Positions 16,353-24,968 of a stretch of 47,656 nt of DNA are shown here, piece by piece; the stretch's first letter is position 1, and every line of letters begins with the position of its first letter. The notes under the pieces were generated by a model. The model saw only the letters and a program-made list of their open reading frames with translations, ran no database searches and was not told the origin of the DNA. Position numbers and translations under genes: made by a program. Source of the DNA: Rhodobacterales bacterium (lineage in GTDB: Bacteria; Pseudomonadota; Alphaproteobacteria; Caulobacterales; Hyphomonadaceae). The stretch spans positions 1-47,656 of the forward strand of contig JACXUV010000020.1 of assembly GCA_014763715.1 (NCBI GenBank), given 5' to 3'.

Positions 16353-17027
16353 CGCCTCCTCCAGCGGCAAGGACCATTGCGCAATCGCCGAGGTACGATC
16401 CGTTCGCATACAGAGTTGTGGGAAGGCGGCAATGCGGCGGGCTACGTCCAGCGCTTTTGGCAGGGCGCTGTCTTCTTCGGAAACATAATTTGCGAGGCCA
16501 AAGGCGAGCGCTTCCTCTGCGCCGACTTCCCGGCCAGTGAGGATCATGTCCATCGCCCGTGAGGCGCCGATCAAGCGGGGCAGGCGGATCGTGCCGCCAT
16601 CGATCAGCGGCACGCCAAAGCGGCGGCAGAACACCCCGAACTTTGCCCCCGGCGACGCGACACGCAGGTCACACCAGCAGGCAAGCTCCAGGCCGCCTGC
16701 CACGGCATAACCGTCCACAGCGGCAATGACGGGTTTTGAAAGGTCCAGCCGGGATGGCCCCATCGGGCCATAGTCGCCATCGGGCACGGATTTGTTGCCA
16801 CGCCCTGCGGCAACGGCCTTCAGATCTGCGCCGGCGCAGAAATTTCCGCCGGCCCCGGTCAGGATCGCGACAGAAAGCGCTTCGTCCGCATCGAAGGCCT
16901 TGAAGGTTTCATAGAGGGCATCGGCGGTTGGTCGGTCGACGGCATTGCGTGCGCCGGGACGATCGATCGTGACGATCAGGATGTCGCCATCGGTTTCAGT
17001 GCGGATGCCGGATGTGGTGTTAGTCAT
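16248..17027 (-). CDS. crotonase/enoyl-CoA hydratase family protein
   Basis: The 259-aa protein shows the crotonase oxyanion-hole segment GAGGNFCAGADLKAVA, the second GYAVAGGLELACWCDLRVAS segment, and the family C-terminus ending RGGAF. The position of the catalytic Glu in canonical enoyl-CoA hydratases is not clearly kept: the region reads FCRRFGVPLIDGGTIRLPRL, with Asp near the second acid. It may be an isomerase, hydrolase or other crotonase rather than a hydratase. It ends a three-gene reverse operon with the DUF4336 and alpha/beta hydrolase genes, 15 bases after the DUF4336 stop. Confidence 0.87.
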   Translation of the reverse strand: MTNTTSGIRTETDGDILIVTIDRPGARNAVDRPTADALYETFKAFDADEALSVAILTGAGGNFCAGADLKAVAAGRGNKSVPDGDYGPMGPSRLDLSKPVIAAVDGYAVAGGLELACWCDLRVASPGAKFGVFCRRFGVPLIDGGTIRLPRLIGASRAMDMILTGREVGAEEALAFGLANYVSEEDSALPKALDVARRIAAFPQLCMRTDRTSAIAQWSLPLEEALGREITGGLRVIEAGETRDGAKRFTSGIGRGGAF

Positions 17028-17042
17028 GTGTCTGCCTCTGTC

Positions 17043-17744
17043 TTAGCGGATCAGCCAGGCGAAGGCCTGTCTCAGGAAAGCCTCTCCGCCTGTTCTCACC
17101 CATTCGCCATGGGCCATGATGACCCGGTCCGGATGGGTGGCTGCCACTTTTTCAATGGCTGCGCGGGCAGGGCTGCGATTGGTGAAACTGAGGCGCCACT
17201 CAAGCGGGGCGTGGCCCTTGCCGACCACGATGCCCCATGGCTTTGCGAGTGCGCCCTTCCACCCTTTCCAATGGCGTTTCAGAAAGTCGTCACTGAAGTT
17301 TTCCGAGAGGTCTGCGAAGATGGCCGTGCGGGTAGGCAGGTGGACGAAGGCAATTTCGTCCATGAAGAAGGAGCCACGGAACCATGCCTGTTCGAACGCG
17401 CCTTGCCAGTCTTCCGGCGGCGCATCTTCCAGTGCAGGCTGGAAGGGCAGGTCGCTCCGCTTACGGATTGTGGAGGCCGGGCCCCATAGCTTTGCCTCCG
17501 GATAAGCTGTGTGCCATTCGGTCAGATACAGATGATGAATCTTGTTCGGACTGACGAGGTGCGCCACCGGCCCCAACGCGTCCACAGCAGCTTTCAGGTC
17601 CGCTGTCAGCGCCACGGGAGACCATACCCATAGCGTTCCATCGGGCAGGCGCACAATGATGGATCGGGTAGGGTACGGGAAGCCATGGAAATCGACCACA
17701 GGCCCCTCAGTGAGCCACAGATCCGTGTCGATGGCTTCGAGCAT
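17043..17744 (-). CDS. DUF4336 domain-containing protein
   Basis: The 233-aa protein matches DUF4336, which looks like a degenerate metallo-beta-lactamase fold. The N-terminus reads WLTEGPVVDFHGFPYPTRSIIVRL, the metal-site region is LVSPNKIHHLYLTEW, and FADLSENF and VIMAHGEWV come later. No enzyme activity is assigned to the family. It is coupled to the upstream alpha/beta hydrolase by a TGATG overlap and is followed closely by the crotonase gene, so a shared catabolic pathway is plausible. Confidence 0.85.
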   Translation of the reverse strand: MLEAIDTDLWLTEGPVVDFHGFPYPTRSIIVRLPDGTLWVWSPVALTADLKAAVDALGPVAHLVSPNKIHHLYLTEWHTAYPEAKLWGPASTIRKRSDLPFQPALEDAPPEDWQGAFEQAWFRGSFFMDEIAFVHLPTRTAIFADLSENFSDDFLKRHWKGWKGALAKPWGIVVGKGHAPLEWRLSFTNRSPARAAIEKVAATHPDRVIMAHGEWVRTGGEAFLRQAFAWLIR

Positions 17745-18655
17745 CAGGCAATTCCCGCAGGTGTTGTGCGGCCCAGGAACGGGACGATCCGGTTCAGCAG
17801 GACAGGGATCACTTTTTCCGGCAGGTCATGCCCCCATTTCTCGATGATTTCAATCTCTGCGCCCGGAACGCGGCGGGCGATATCTTCCCCCGCAGCGGGC
17901 AGGATCAGATTGTCCACCGCGCCGTGTAACACGAGTGTCGGCACATCCAGCGAAGCCAGCCTGTCATGCCAACGCGGCTGTGCCAGGATCGCCGCATATT
18001 GCCGGGCAACGCCTTCGGGCCGGTCTGAACGGTTTGTGGCTGTGATCGAAAGGGAGCGGATGTCATCATCCGGGTTCCTGACATCGGGCGCAGAGCCATA
18101 GGCGGCCCGCGATGTCACGGCGAGGTCGGCAATGGATTCCGGCGTGCGTTGCTCTGGCACAGCGGTCAGAGCCGCCGTCGCCTCCCGCGTCGCGGGGGGC
18201 AGGGATGGGGCGCCGGAAGTCGTCATCACCGGGATCAATGTGCGGACGCGGTCCGGATGGTTCAGGGCCATCAGCTGCACGATCATGCCGCCCATGGAGA
18301 CACCCAGAATGTCCGCCTTGTCTGCACCGAGCGCTTCGATCAGCGCAGCGGCATCTGCGGCCATGTCGTTCAGCAGGTAAGGCACGCGCTCATGCATCGG
18401 CTCGCCGGCGGCAATCCCCTTCACGATCTCGCGCGGAGACGGCGTCGTCCGGCCCGCAAATTCGGTGGAGAGGCCGATATCGCGATTATCGAAAACGACG
18501 ACGCGCCGTCCGGCGTCTGCCAGGCCGCGTTTGAAACTTTCCGGCCATGTGATCATTTGCGAGGAAAAGCCGGAAACGAGCAGCATGAGGGGATCGTCAG
18601 GCGATCCCATCTCCTCATATTCGATTTCGATACCGTTTGCCTTGATCTGGGCCAT
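17744..18655 (-). CDS. alpha/beta fold hydrolase
   Basis: The 303-aa protein has the oxyanion region LLVSGFSSQ, VVVFDNRDIGLS (typical of this subgroup), the nucleophile elbow GVSMGGM (serine), the acid region LVLHGAVDNLI, and the catalytic His in EKWGHDLP. Members of this subgroup act on esters, lactones or peptides and are often annotated as aclacinomycin methylesterase-like or proline iminopeptidase-like. The substrate is unknown. It is the first gene of the three-gene reverse operon. Confidence 0.9.
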   Translation of the reverse strand: MAQIKANGIEIEYEEMGSPDDPLMLLVSGFSSQMITWPESFKRGLADAGRRVVVFDNRDIGLSTEFAGRTTPSPREIVKGIAAGEPMHERVPYLLNDMAADAAALIEALGADKADILGVSMGGMIVQLMALNHPDRVRTLIPVMTTSGAPSLPPATREATAALTAVPEQRTPESIADLAVTSRAAYGSAPDVRNPDDDIRSLSITATNRSDRPEGVARQYAAILAQPRWHDRLASLDVPTLVLHGAVDNLILPAAGEDIARRVPGAEIEIIEKWGHDLPEKVIPVLLNRIVPFLGRTTPAGIA

Positions 18656-18742
18656 GCCGCTCCTCCATATCTTTTTGAGGGCAGCTTAAGAGCCGCAGAG
18701 CAAAGCACAAGCGCTGCCCCGGAGGAGACCGGGCAGGGCTGT

Positions 18743-19228
18743 TTAGCTATCGGCCTGATTGACGAAAATCAGGATGATCGCGCTGGCGGCATGATACATG
18801 AACGCCCCTTCGAAAGAGCCGATTCCGACCCGACCTTGCCACATCTGGAACAGGGCGGCCCCGAAAACCTGGAAGATGCCGAACCAGACGATGAGGGCCA
18901 TGCAACATCCGGCGATGGCCCATGTCTTTGCAGCGTTGAAAGCCGCAGCATCGTGGCCGACTTGCTTCCACAGGTCATATGCTCCCTTGAAGCACATCAG
19001 CCCGACCAGTAGCTCTCCGGTCATGATCCCGGCCAGTGCAAGCCTGATCAGGCCCGGGGAAGTGATCGCGGGTATGATCAGGTTCGGATAGGCCGGACTG
19101 TCAGCCTGGCCCAGAACTGCGCCGACGGCCATCTGAGCATATTCCCAGTTCACGGCATTCGAGATGAAGTAGAACAGGCCCTGAAGCCCGACCAGTATGA
19201 CCAGAACGATCTTGAAATAGCGGATCAT
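18743..19228 (-). CDS. DUF2165 family membrane protein
   Basis: The 161-aa protein has four membrane helices. The first starts RYFKIVLVILVGLQGLFYF, the second pair includes IRLALAGIMTGELLVGLMCF, and the NWEY and KQVGHDAAAFNAAK segments fit DUF2165. Start ATG 19228 is set by a perfect AGGAGGGG five bases upstream; the longer frame is rejected. Function is unknown. Confidence 0.9.
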   Translation of the reverse strand: MIRYFKIVLVILVGLQGLFYFISNAVNWEYAQMAVGAVLGQADSPAYPNLIIPAITSPGLIRLALAGIMTGELLVGLMCFKGAYDLWKQVGHDAAAFNAAKTWAIAGCCMALIVWFGIFQVFGAALFQMWQGRVGIGSFEGAFMYHAASAIILIFVNQADS

Positions 19229-19308
19229 TATCCCCTCCTGAACATTGCTGCCTGCGCGCATCGGACGCGTCAGGTTGTATGTGCAGGTTCCGGGGAGGAG
19301 GCAGGTGG

Positions 19309-20490
19309 CTAGCGGCTGAGTTCTTTCATTGCCTCGTCGAGGCCGCCGAGGGTCAGCTCGAACATGCGTTGCGGACCGATCAGTTCACGGACCAGCTTGA
19401 TGGAACCGGTATATTCCCAAGCGCCTTCCTTGACCGGGTTCAGCCAGACGAGGTTCGGGAAGCGCTCGACAAAGCGCTGGATCCAGATCCCACCGGCTTC
19501 CTCGTTCCAGTGCTCGACCGAACCGCCTGCATAGGTGATTTCGTACGGGCTCATCGTGGCATCGCCCACAACGATGACCTTGTAGTCCGACGGATACTTG
19601 TTCAGCACATCCCAGGTGGGGATGCGGTTGTTCATGCGGCGGCGGTTATCCTTCCACAGACCCTCATAAGGGCAGTTGTGGAAGTAGTAGTATTCGAGAT
19701 TCTTGATCTCGGAACGGGCCGCGGAGAACAGCTCCTCCATTACGCGCACATAAGGGTCCATCGAACCGCCGACGTCCAGCAGAAGGAGGACGGAAACCGT
19801 GTTGCGCTTTTCCGGACGCATCTCGACATCCAGATAGCCCTTGCGGGCTGTGTTGCGGATGGTCTGGTCAAGGTCCAGTTCGTCCGGCGCACCCTTGCGG
19901 GCCCATTTGCGCAGGCGCTTCATGGCGACCTTGATGTTCCGTGTGCCAAGTTCGACGCTGTCGTCGTAATTCTTGAATTCGCGCTTGTCCCAGACCTTCA
20001 CGGCGCGGCGGTGGCGGGACTTTTCCTGCCCGATGCGAACGCCTTCCGGGTTGTAGCCGTTTGCCCCGAAGGGCGACGTGCCGCCCGTGCCGATCCATTT
20101 ATTGCCGCCTTCGTGGCGCTTTTTTTGTTCCTCAAGGCGCTGCTTGAGGGTCTCCATGAGCTTCTCGAAGCCGCCCATGGCTTCGATTTCGTCCATTTCT
20201 TCCTTCGTCAGGAATTTCTCGGACATCTTGCGCAGCCATTCTTCAGGCAGGTCCTGCACGTCCACGGCATCAGCCAGGGAATCGAGCCCCTTGAAGATGT
20301 GGGAGAAAACCTTGTCGAACTTGTCGATGTTGCGCTCGTCCTTCACCAGTGCGGCGCGGGAGAGATAGTAGAAGTCCTCGACATCCATATCGATGACTTT
20401 CTCATCCATGGCTTCCATCAGCATCAGGTATTCCTTCAGCGTGACGGGCACTTTCGCGGCGCGCAATTCGTTGAAGAAGTTGAGGAACAT
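19309..20490 (-). CDS. VWA domain-containing protein (CoxE-like)
   Basis: The 393-aa protein starts with FLNFFNELRAAKVPVTLKEYL and has a charged helical middle. The C-terminal von Willebrand A domain has a metal-site variant LLDVGGSMD in place of the usual D-x-S-x-S, and a second acidic position in VVGDATMSPYE. CoxE-like VWA proteins work with MoxR-type AAA+ ATPases as chaperones for metal-cofactor insertion or complex assembly. The presumed MoxR partner is at 24099, 3.6 kb away on the same strand with four genes between. ATG 20490 gives the standard N-terminus. Confidence 0.88.
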   Translation of the reverse strand: MFLNFFNELRAAKVPVTLKEYLMLMEAMDEKVIDMDVEDFYYLSRAALVKDERNIDKFDKVFSHIFKGLDSLADAVDVQDLPEEWLRKMSEKFLTKEEMDEIEAMGGFEKLMETLKQRLEEQKKRHEGGNKWIGTGGTSPFGANGYNPEGVRIGQEKSRHRRAVKVWDKREFKNYDDSVELGTRNIKVAMKRLRKWARKGAPDELDLDQTIRNTARKGYLDVEMRPEKRNTVSVLLLLDVGGSMDPYVRVMEELFSAARSEIKNLEYYYFHNCPYEGLWKDNRRRMNNRIPTWDVLNKYPSDYKVIVVGDATMSPYEITYAGGSVEHWNEEAGGIWIQRFVERFPNLVWLNPVKEGAWEYTGSIKLVRELIGPQRMFELTLGGLDEAMKELSR

Positions 20491-20612
20491 GAGGATGTCT
20501 CGCTTTGGCCTGTCACAAACATAGCCCGCATGCTGCCTCCTGTCCAAGCTGACGTCACGCTAACCATACGCTCATCCTGCGTTCAGCTTGGAACGCGTAG
20601 CCGGGGAGGGAG

Positions 20613-21359
20613 ATGATGCGCGCCGCTTTCCTGTCTGCCGCCCTGTTGTTTGCCGGGCCTGCTGCTGTCGCGGCACCGGTCTGTGCGCCGGGAGACGGAG
20701 AGGCTGAGTGCATCCTTCAGGCGATCTGGGAGGCGGCGGGGGAACTGCCTGCTGACAAGCAGACGCGCCTGAAACCCTTGTTCCTGAATACGGTTGCGCT
20801 GAGTGGGGACACAGCGCTGCTCGCGGACTGGGAGGGACGGCTTGGCGGCGTGGCAGCGCCTCGGGCCGAGTATCCCGACTATGTCCGCGAGCGGGCGGAG
20901 GCCGTGCTGCAGGAGGCCGGTTGGGACGGCTTCCTGCAGCGGGCACAGGCCGGGCTTCCGCCTTTTAATATCGGCCGGCCGGAGCTGCTGGCCGCCGGGG
21001 CGCGTCTGGCGCCCGATCCTGGCGCGCGCCGGAGGGTGATGGACGCCATGTTCGCCCTGGCCGGGCCGCCACAGCCCGGTGCTAAGCCCCTAGAAAATTT
21101 CGAGCGGGGCGATTTCGGTCATGTGCTGAGTGAGCTGGCGATGGAAACCTGCGATCTGGCGGCGTTCGACCGGGCCGTTCAGCTGACGATCGAGCCGGCC
21201 GGTTTGCGATATGCTTTCTGGCGAACGCGCATGACAGGCGGGGCGGTGACACTGGTGCCGCGGCTGCGTGCCGAAGGGCGTAAAAAAGACACAACCCATG
21301 TCCGCGAAGCCCTCGAAGGCTATGGCGCCATTCTTGAGCGGGGCTATTGCCCGGCTTGA
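20613..21359 (+). CDS. hypothetical secreted protein, 248 aa
   Basis: The N-terminus is a signal peptide (RAAFLSAALLFAGPAAVAA, cleavage after about residue 21), followed by a helical domain of about 225 residues with paired Cys (VCAPGDGEAEC near the start and a Cys near the C-terminus). Helix-rich spacing and repeated leucines hint at a TPR-like fold, but I see no clear repeat. I do not recognise a family. AGGGAG lies upstream of ATG 20613. Its stop is 46 bases before the DUF2270 gene. Confidence 0.68.
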   Translation: MMRAAFLSAALLFAGPAAVAAPVCAPGDGEAECILQAIWEAAGELPADKQTRLKPLFLNTVALSGDTALLADWEGRLGGVAAPRAEYPDYVRERAEAVLQEAGWDGFLQRAQAGLPPFNIGRPELLAAGARLAPDPGARRRVMDAMFALAGPPQPGAKPLENFERGDFGHVLSELAMETCDLAAFDRAVQLTIEPAGLRYAFWRTRMTGGAVTLVPRLRAEGRKKDTTHVREALEGYGAILERGYCPA

Positions 21360-21405
21360 TCCGGCGGCCTCTTTGGGAGTACGCGGGGGGCGAGGAAGCG
21401 CCAAC

Positions 21406-22206
21406 ATGAACGAATTTGACGATAAATACGAAGCAAGCCTGATGGAGCCGACAAATGGCGATCCGGACGGAGACCCGCCAACAGGCATCTGCGGCAACAA
21501 GGAAGTCGGCGCGATCGCACACCTTTACCGGGCCGAGGTTTACCGTTCGACCGTCTGGCGCCAGCGCCTCGACCAGACCACCAACTGGGCCGTGATCTCC
21601 ACAGGCATCGGCCTTTCGGCAGCCTTTGCGTCAGAACGGGCCTCCCCCTTTCCGATCGTGCTGGTTGGGGCGCTGTGCATCATGTTCCTGATGCTGGAAG
21701 CGCGCCGCTATCGTTTCTTCTATGTCTGGCGCTTCCGCGCGCGGGTGCTGGAGATTGCCTTCTATGTGCCCATGCTGCGGGGGCAGGGGGCACAGATCCC
21801 GCTCGACCGGGGTACCGCCTTGTCAGACGATTACGAAAAGCCGCAATACCGCATCCCGATGATCCGCGCGATCGGCCGGCGCTTGCGCCGCAATTATGGC
21901 TGGATCTTCGCCATTCTCGGTGCGGCCTATTTTGCCAAGATTGCCATTCACCCGACGGATGTGGACAATTTCGCCCATTTCATGCGGCGCGCGCATATCG
22001 GGCCGATCCCTGGCTGGCTGGCGCTTTTGTGCGGGGTGGGTTTCCATATTGGCTGGATCACCCTTGCCTGGAAAACCTGGCTGGACGAGCGTCACGACAA
22101 GACCAAGATGGCCGACTTCCTGAAAAGCCGGGAAGACGTGAACCGCCGTGAAGCCGCCCGCGAACGCGAAAACCTGAAAGCCGAAACGGATATTCTCGGC
22201 TTTTAG
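21406..22206 (+). CDS. DUF2270 domain-containing membrane protein
   Basis: The 266-aa protein fits DUF2270: an N-terminal IAHLYRAEVYRSTVWRQRLD segment, two close membrane helices (NWAVISTGIGLSAAFAS and VLVGALCIMFLMLEARRYRF), a VWRFRARVLE loop, and two more hydrophobic helices toward the C-terminus. It ends in a charged helix. Function is unknown. ATG 21406 has AGGAAG upstream; the frame further upstream overlaps the preceding gene and is rejected. Its stop lies two bases from the convergent stop of the next gene. Confidence 0.88.
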   Translation: MNEFDDKYEASLMEPTNGDPDGDPPTGICGNKEVGAIAHLYRAEVYRSTVWRQRLDQTTNWAVISTGIGLSAAFASERASPFPIVLVGALCIMFLMLEARRYRFFYVWRFRARVLEIAFYVPMLRGQGAQIPLDRGTALSDDYEKPQYRIPMIRAIGRRLRRNYGWIFAILGAAYFAKIAIHPTDVDNFAHFMRRAHIGPIPGWLALLCGVGFHIGWITLAWKTWLDERHDKTKMADFLKSREDVNRREAARERENLKAETDILGF

Positions 22207-22208
22207 GC

Positions 22209-23126
22209 TTACTCCGCAGGTGGAAGTACCGGTTCTGAAGCGCTGAGCATGCCGACGGAAAAATAGCCGTCATAAGCTGGTACATCGCCCGGATAAGCTG
22301 GCAGCTTCTCTGGGGTGAGCGCCATGGCATCGACCGGTGCGTCGATGAGGTTTAACCTGTACATCTCGTTCACGCTTCCGCCCTGACCATCCCGGCTGTT
22401 CCAACTCGTCCCGCCATCATAGATCCCGAACAGGGAGATCGCGTCGGGAACGAGCATGGCCATGAGCTGGACGCCCGGCAACACTTCGAGCTCGGCCTCG
22501 CGGGCATGGACGTTGCCGACCAGCACGATTGTCCGGTCGAAGCCTTCGGATTCGTCGCGGATCTTCTCCGCCATGCCGGCATCCCGCATCTGCTGGGCTT
22601 TTGTTGGTGGCTGGGATGCCAGCCAGGCAGATCGTTCCTCTGGTGACTTCATGTCCGGCCAACCTGTCATCTGGTCCATCGGCCTGATGGACAGGTCCCG
22701 TCCGCCCTGTCGCAGGGCGATCAGCCTCTCCACCATCTCCAGCATGGCGACGCTGCCCCGGCCGTCCGTGCTGGACCAGTGTTTCGGCATCTGCGTGACG
22801 AGTACCGCATGCGGGTCTGCGGCGTCGGAGGCTTCTGAAAACGTATCTTCGTAGGACGCATCGATTTCGAGCAGGACCAGCGTTTTTCCGCCTTGGGCCG
22901 AGGCCGCGCAGACATAGCGGGCAAAGGCGTCCGGCATCTCGTTCGTACCGTGAGATTCGCCGAAGATCAGCACTTTGTGCTCGGACGCCTCTGCGATGCT
23001 CTCCCAGCCGGCTGGCGCGCCACATCCGGCTGCTATGTCAGCGGACGTCGCTTCAGGCTGGCTTGCGCAGGCACTGACGGAAAGACCAGCCAGCGCAGCG
23101 GCACTCCAATTCACAAACCGTATCAT
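22209..23126 (-). CDS. lipoprotein of the EreA/ChaN-like (TIKI) superfamily
   Basis: The 305-aa protein has a lipoprotein signal with the lipid-accepting Cys at residue 20. The soluble part carries KVLIFGESHGT (residues 51-61) and VLVGNVHA in the second half. GExHGT plus a late G-N-x-H motif is the pattern of the EreA/ChaN/TIKI superfamily, which covers esterases, haem-binding proteins and proteases. The assignment is by motif only and no substrate can be given. A strong AT-rich promoter lies directly upstream. Confidence 0.62.
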   Translation of the reverse strand: MIRFVNWSAAALAGLSVSACASQPEATSADIAAGCGAPAGWESIAEASEHKVLIFGESHGTNEMPDAFARYVCAASAQGGKTLVLLEIDASYEDTFSEASDAADPHAVLVTQMPKHWSSTDGRGSVAMLEMVERLIALRQGGRDLSIRPMDQMTGWPDMKSPEERSAWLASQPPTKAQQMRDAGMAEKIRDESEGFDRTIVLVGNVHAREAELEVLPGVQLMAMLVPDAISLFGIYDGGTSWNSRDGQGGSVNEMYRLNLIDAPVDAMALTPEKLPAYPGDVPAYDGYFSVGMLSASEPVLPPAE

Positions 23127-23154
23127 GTAACCCCCCGTCCATATCTGTAATGAT

Positions 23155-23182
23155 ATTATATATCTATCTTGGCTGGTGTCGA
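23155..23182 (-). promoter_or_regulatory. promoter of the EreA/ChaN-like lipoprotein gene
   Basis: On the minus strand TCGACA (23177-23182) and TATAAT (23155-23160) have a 16-base spacer. The perfect -10 lies in an AT-rich island, which is unusual in this GC-rich window, 29 bases before the start codon. Confidence 0.6.
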
Positions 23183-23228
23183 TACGCCTTAAGGGTGAAA
23201 TTCGTGGTCGCGCTTACAAGGCGCATTA

Positions 23229-23252
23229 CGCCCCCGCTCTGGGGAGGGCGTC
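23229..23252 (-). terminator. possible hairpin after the 23275-24036 gene
   Basis: ACGCCC-t-CCCC-AGAGC-GGGG-GCGT folds well on the minus strand about 23 bases after the stop codon. There is no T-run, so termination is only suggested. Confidence 0.3.
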
Positions 23253-23274
23253 CATGATGATGCGCGGGCATCAA

Positions 23275-24036
23275 TCAGAGGTCATCACCTGTGTCGCCGG
23301 AAATCGCGTCATGCTGCTTCTGGCGGGCTGAGATCTGGTCGTATTCACTCAGCATGACGACTGTCATGAAGCGCTCAAATTCATCCGCAACAGCTTCCGG
23401 ATAGGTAACCCGCGCCTTCATTCGCCAGCCTGCATAGTCAGCCAGAGCAAGGCCGGACTTGATCAGGCGCCCATCGCCGCCCTTGAAAGTGATGGCATCG
23501 GCTTCATAGCGCACCGACGTTCCAGCTTCAGTCAGGTTCAGAATGCCGGCACTTTCATGGATGGGGTGACGCGCTTTTACGACCTGATCCATAATGGCAT
23601 TCAACTCGTCTTTGACCGTCATGTTCGAGCGGTACGCATAAAGCGTCAGGACCACGCCGTCTCCGTCCTGGTAGCTGCAGCCGACATCTTGCCCATCCTG
23701 CTTGTAGATCTGCGTGTCTTGCAAGAAGAGCTGCGACCAGGTTTTCGGGCATGAGAGGCCAGACTGAATGTGGGTCACATCGCCAGATGAATCGACGTTC
23801 AGGATCTCATCTTCTTCGAGTGCCTCGGGTGCGAGCCCGCCCGTGAGAGCGCCGAGGAGTGCGCCCATGGCCAGTTCTTCATCGGACGGATTGTCATTGG
23901 GATAGACAACCTTGCCCGTTTGCGCATCGACGTAGATCGTCGCCTCATCTGCCGCGGTCTGTTCCGGTGCTGATGCACAGCCTGCCAGCAAGGCAAGCGC
24001 GAGTAGCGCCGTTGGCCATTTTCCAATGATCGCCAT
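23275..24036 (-). CDS. hypothetical lipoprotein, 253 aa
   Basis: The signal peptide TALLALALLAGC puts the lipidated Cys at residue 20. The mature region starts with a short YVDAQTGKVVYPND segment and a hydrophobic GALLGALTGG glycine-zipper stretch. A domain follows with two Cys (LSCPKTW and VGCSYQDGD), and the C-terminus is charged. I do not recognise a family. ATG 24036 is set by GGGGGAG at eight bases upstream. It lies between the MoxR gene and the EreA-like gene on the same strand. Confidence 0.7.
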   Translation of the reverse strand: MAIIGKWPTALLALALLAGCASAPEQTAADEATIYVDAQTGKVVYPNDNPSDEELAMGALLGALTGGLAPEALEEDEILNVDSSGDVTHIQSGLSCPKTWSQLFLQDTQIYKQDGQDVGCSYQDGDGVVLTLYAYRSNMTVKDELNAIMDQVVKARHPIHESAGILNLTEAGTSVRYEADAITFKGGDGRLIKSGLALADYAGWRMKARVTYPEAVADEFERFMTVVMLSEYDQISARQKQHDAISGDTGDDL

Positions 24037-24098
24037 AATATTCTCCCCCAATCTCTGAGGGAATATTGGACGCTTCGTTCTGCCTTGTCGAGGCTTGA

Positions 24099-24968
24099 TC
24101 AGCCTGCAGGGCCGCGGCGTTGGGGGCCGTCCTGGCGGCGGGCGAGGAAGGCGAGGCGCTCGAACAGGGCGATGTCCTGTTCGTTCTTCAGTAGGGCGCC
24201 GTGCAGCGGCGGCGTCAGGCGCTCCGGGTCTTTCTCGCGCAGCGTTTCGAGGTCGATGTCCTCGTTCATCAGCAGCTTCAGCCAGTCGAGCAGTTCGCTG
24301 GTCGACGGCTTCTTCTTCACGCCCGGTAGTTCGCGCATGGCATAGAAGGTCGTCAGCGCGTCCTTCACCAGCTTCTGCTTGATGCCCGGATAGTGGACGT
24401 CCACGATCTCCTGCATCGTTTCCTCATCCGGGAACTTGATGAAGTGGAAGAAGCAGCGGCGCAGGAAGGCGTCCGGCAATTCTTTCTCATTGTTCGACGT
24501 GATGATCACGATCGGGCGCTGTTTCGCCTTCACGGTTTGATCCGTCTCGTAGACATAGAATTCCATTCGGTCGAGCTCCTGCAGGAGGTCGTTCGGGAAT
24601 TCGATGTCTGCCTTGTCGATCTCGTCGATCAGCAGCACGGGGCGCTTGTCGGCGGTGAAGGCCTCCCACAGCTTGCCCTTCTTGATGTAGTTGGCAACGT
24701 CCTTGGCGCGCTCTTCGCCCATCTGGCCGTCGCGCAGTCGGGACACTGCATCATACTCGTAAAGGCCCTGGCTGGCCTTGGTGGTGGACTTGATGTGCCA
24801 CTCGATCAGCTCGCAGCCCAGCGCCTTGGCCACTTCGATGGCCAGCACCGTTTTGCCTGTGCCGGGCTCGCCCTTGACCAGCAGAGGACGCTCCAGAGCG
24901 ATGGCGGCGTTGACGGCCACGCGCAGATCGTCAGTTGCCACATAGTTTTCAGTGCCTTCGAAGCGCAT
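24099..24968 (-). CDS. MoxR family AAA+ ATPase
   Basis: The 289-aa protein has the MoxR layout: Walker A GEPGTGKT (residues 33-40), the EWHIKSTTKASQGLYEYD segment typical of the subgroup that pairs with CoxE-like VWA proteins, Walker B PVLLIDEIDKAD, sensor 1 in PIVIITSNNEKELPDAFLRRCFF with the arginine finger, and the KKKPSTSELLDWLKLL lid. MoxR ATPases act as chaperones for assembly of enzyme complexes. The likely partner is the VWA protein at 19309. Confidence 0.93.
   Translation of the reverse strand: MRFEGTENYVATDDLRVAVNAAIALERPLLVKGEPGTGKTVLAIEVAKALGCELIEWHIKSTTKASQGLYEYDAVSRLRDGQMGEERAKDVANYIKKGKLWEAFTADKRPVLLIDEIDKADIEFPNDLLQELDRMEFYVYETDQTVKAKQRPIVIITSNNEKELPDAFLRRCFFHFIKFPDEETMQEIVDVHYPGIKQKLVKDALTTFYAMRELPGVKKKPSTSELLDWLKLLMNEDIDLETLREKDPERLTPPLHGALLKNEQDIALFERLAFLARRQDGPQRRGPAG

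Noticed and set aside
19279-20616. 445-codon plus-strand frame across the VWA gene
   Set aside because: The VWA protein on the minus strand has recognised motifs and a sensible start; the plus frame is its shadow.
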